The position numbers and the translations under genes were made by a program. Positions 63,326 to 64,000 of a stretch of DNA of 64,000 nucleotides are shown here, piece by piece. This stretch comes from Chaunax sp. Z400 (taxonomy: Eukaryota; Chordata; Actinopteri; Lophiiformes; Chaunacidae). The stretch covers positions 16,903,839 to 16,967,838 of the forward strand of contig CM075189.1 in assembly GCA_037577475.1 (NCBI GenBank), given 5' to 3'. Each line of letters starts with the position of its first letter. Within the stretch, counting starts at the first letter, position 1. The notes under the pieces are model-generated. The model saw only the letters and a program-made list of their open reading frames with translations. It had not been told where the DNA came from and searched no databases.

Positions 63326-64000
63326 CTGCACGTCTTTTCATGTAGAGCGATCAAATGTCAAGATGAGCTGTGATCAATGAGCTGTCGACAGAACACTTCT
63401 GACCTAGTGGAAAGAGAGTCCCCTGACGGTCCCGGCCTGCTTCAAGCCACCGGGGCAGGGTCACCGCAGCACAAAGAGTGCTCTGTCTCTGTCAGGATCC
63501 CCCAGAGGACTCCTGCACGGGCCCCACTCACCTCGACAACACCAGGCTACTAACAGCACTTCATCTGTCTGTACTTAGAAAAAGTGATAATATAATAACT
63601 TACTTTCAAGCAAGGAAATATACTGATGATTATTCCACCACTAGCTGAATTCTCTTACATCCAGCTATATAATGTCTAATCTCATCAATGGCACTATAGA
63701 ATTGGATAAAGATAGCTGAAATATGATTTTCTTAATTGTAAGGGTATTTCAAAGGCAAACGTAATTTTAAAATAATTGTCATAATCAGGGACTTTTGCAT
63801 AAAATTTATTAGATTTAGATGTTCCAATTCTCAGAAAATAAACATTGCCCCCTGTACACAATACGTACACTGTTAAATTCTAATAAAATGTGCAATAGTA
63901 TGACCTGGAATCCTGAGGTCAAAGAAAACACGTTTCCTGTGACACGTCTGCATCACACTGTATTTCAGAAAACAGAAATGAATATAGTAAATTGCCATTG

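Larger units (their letters stand above)
58180..64000 (+). other. rab28 intron 4, partial
   Basis: The intron after exon 4 continues to the right edge (5.8 kb or more). No sequence encoding the expected next segment (beginning IDLEHMR in human) was found. A (GT)n tract lies at 63270-63325, and complex enhancer-like segments occur at 58890-59300 and 62750-63240. Confidence 0.45.

Noticed and set aside
58180..64000. Search for further rab28 exons
   Set aside because: No sequence encoding the expected segment after GNK was found, so the remaining exons are placed beyond the window.
1..64000. CRISPR arrays, bacterial operons, viral or toxin genes
   Set aside because: No regularly spaced direct repeats, no bacterial-style gene packing and no viral structural or toxin reading frames were seen. 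The only reverse-transcriptase trace is the decayed LINE.

Overview
The window is nuclear DNA of a vertebrate, almost certainly a ray-finned (teleost, probably percomorph) fish. It is AT-rich with spliced GT-AG genes, and the genes are compact. The repeats are types I know from fish: a Tc1/mariner relic, hAT-like MITEs and an L2/Rex-type LINE relic. Six protein genes and one tRNA gene could be read exon by exon, with reading frames that close across every junction. Family names come from recognising the encoded proteins; no database search was possible.

Left part (1-12.3 kb), growth and cell-division genes. cops6 (COP9 signalosome subunit 6, minus strand) enters from beyond the left edge and ends at its start codon at 3455. 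fbxl12 (F-box/LRR substrate adaptor, plus) starts 325 bp away from a shared bidirectional promoter. aurkb (Aurora B kinase, plus, nine coding exons) follows, with an upstream array of evenly spaced CCAAT boxes and CHR-like motifs typical of G2/M genes. A tRNA-Leu(AAG) gene sits between aurkb and the next gene.

Middle (13.4-26.7 kb). bod1l1 is complete in 30 coding exons, 1679 codons by my reconstruction. It has the FAM44/Shg1-like N-terminal domain, one 1.8-kb lysine/glutamate-rich exon, a run of short acidic exons, an AT-hook and a basic C-terminus. The run of short exons alternates almost perfectly between splice phases 0 and 1.

Right part (26-64 kb). A long gene-poor stretch carries a deleted Tc1 element, a hAT-type MITE and a LINE relic. 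Then comes the two-exon homeobox gene nkx3-2 (bapx1), another gene-free stretch with a nested MITE cluster, and the first four coding exons of rab28, which runs off the right edge with large introns. The order bod1l1 - nkx3-2 - rab28, all in one orientation, is the same as in human (BOD1L1, NKX3-2, RAB28 on 4p15). This fits a regulatory block in which nkx3-2 enhancers are spread through the flanking deserts and the rab28 introns. I mark several complex, non-repetitive segments as enhancer candidates, but conservation could not be tested.

I found no CRISPR array, phage, viral or toxin gene. The most notable signals are the alternating-phase exon pairs of bod1l1, the CCAAT/CHR array before aurkb, a perfect RFX X-box before the ciliary gene rab28, NKX3-2-type binding sites in a rab28 intron, and candidate convergent CTCF sites around nkx3-2. 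Nothing here shows a wholly new biological system.
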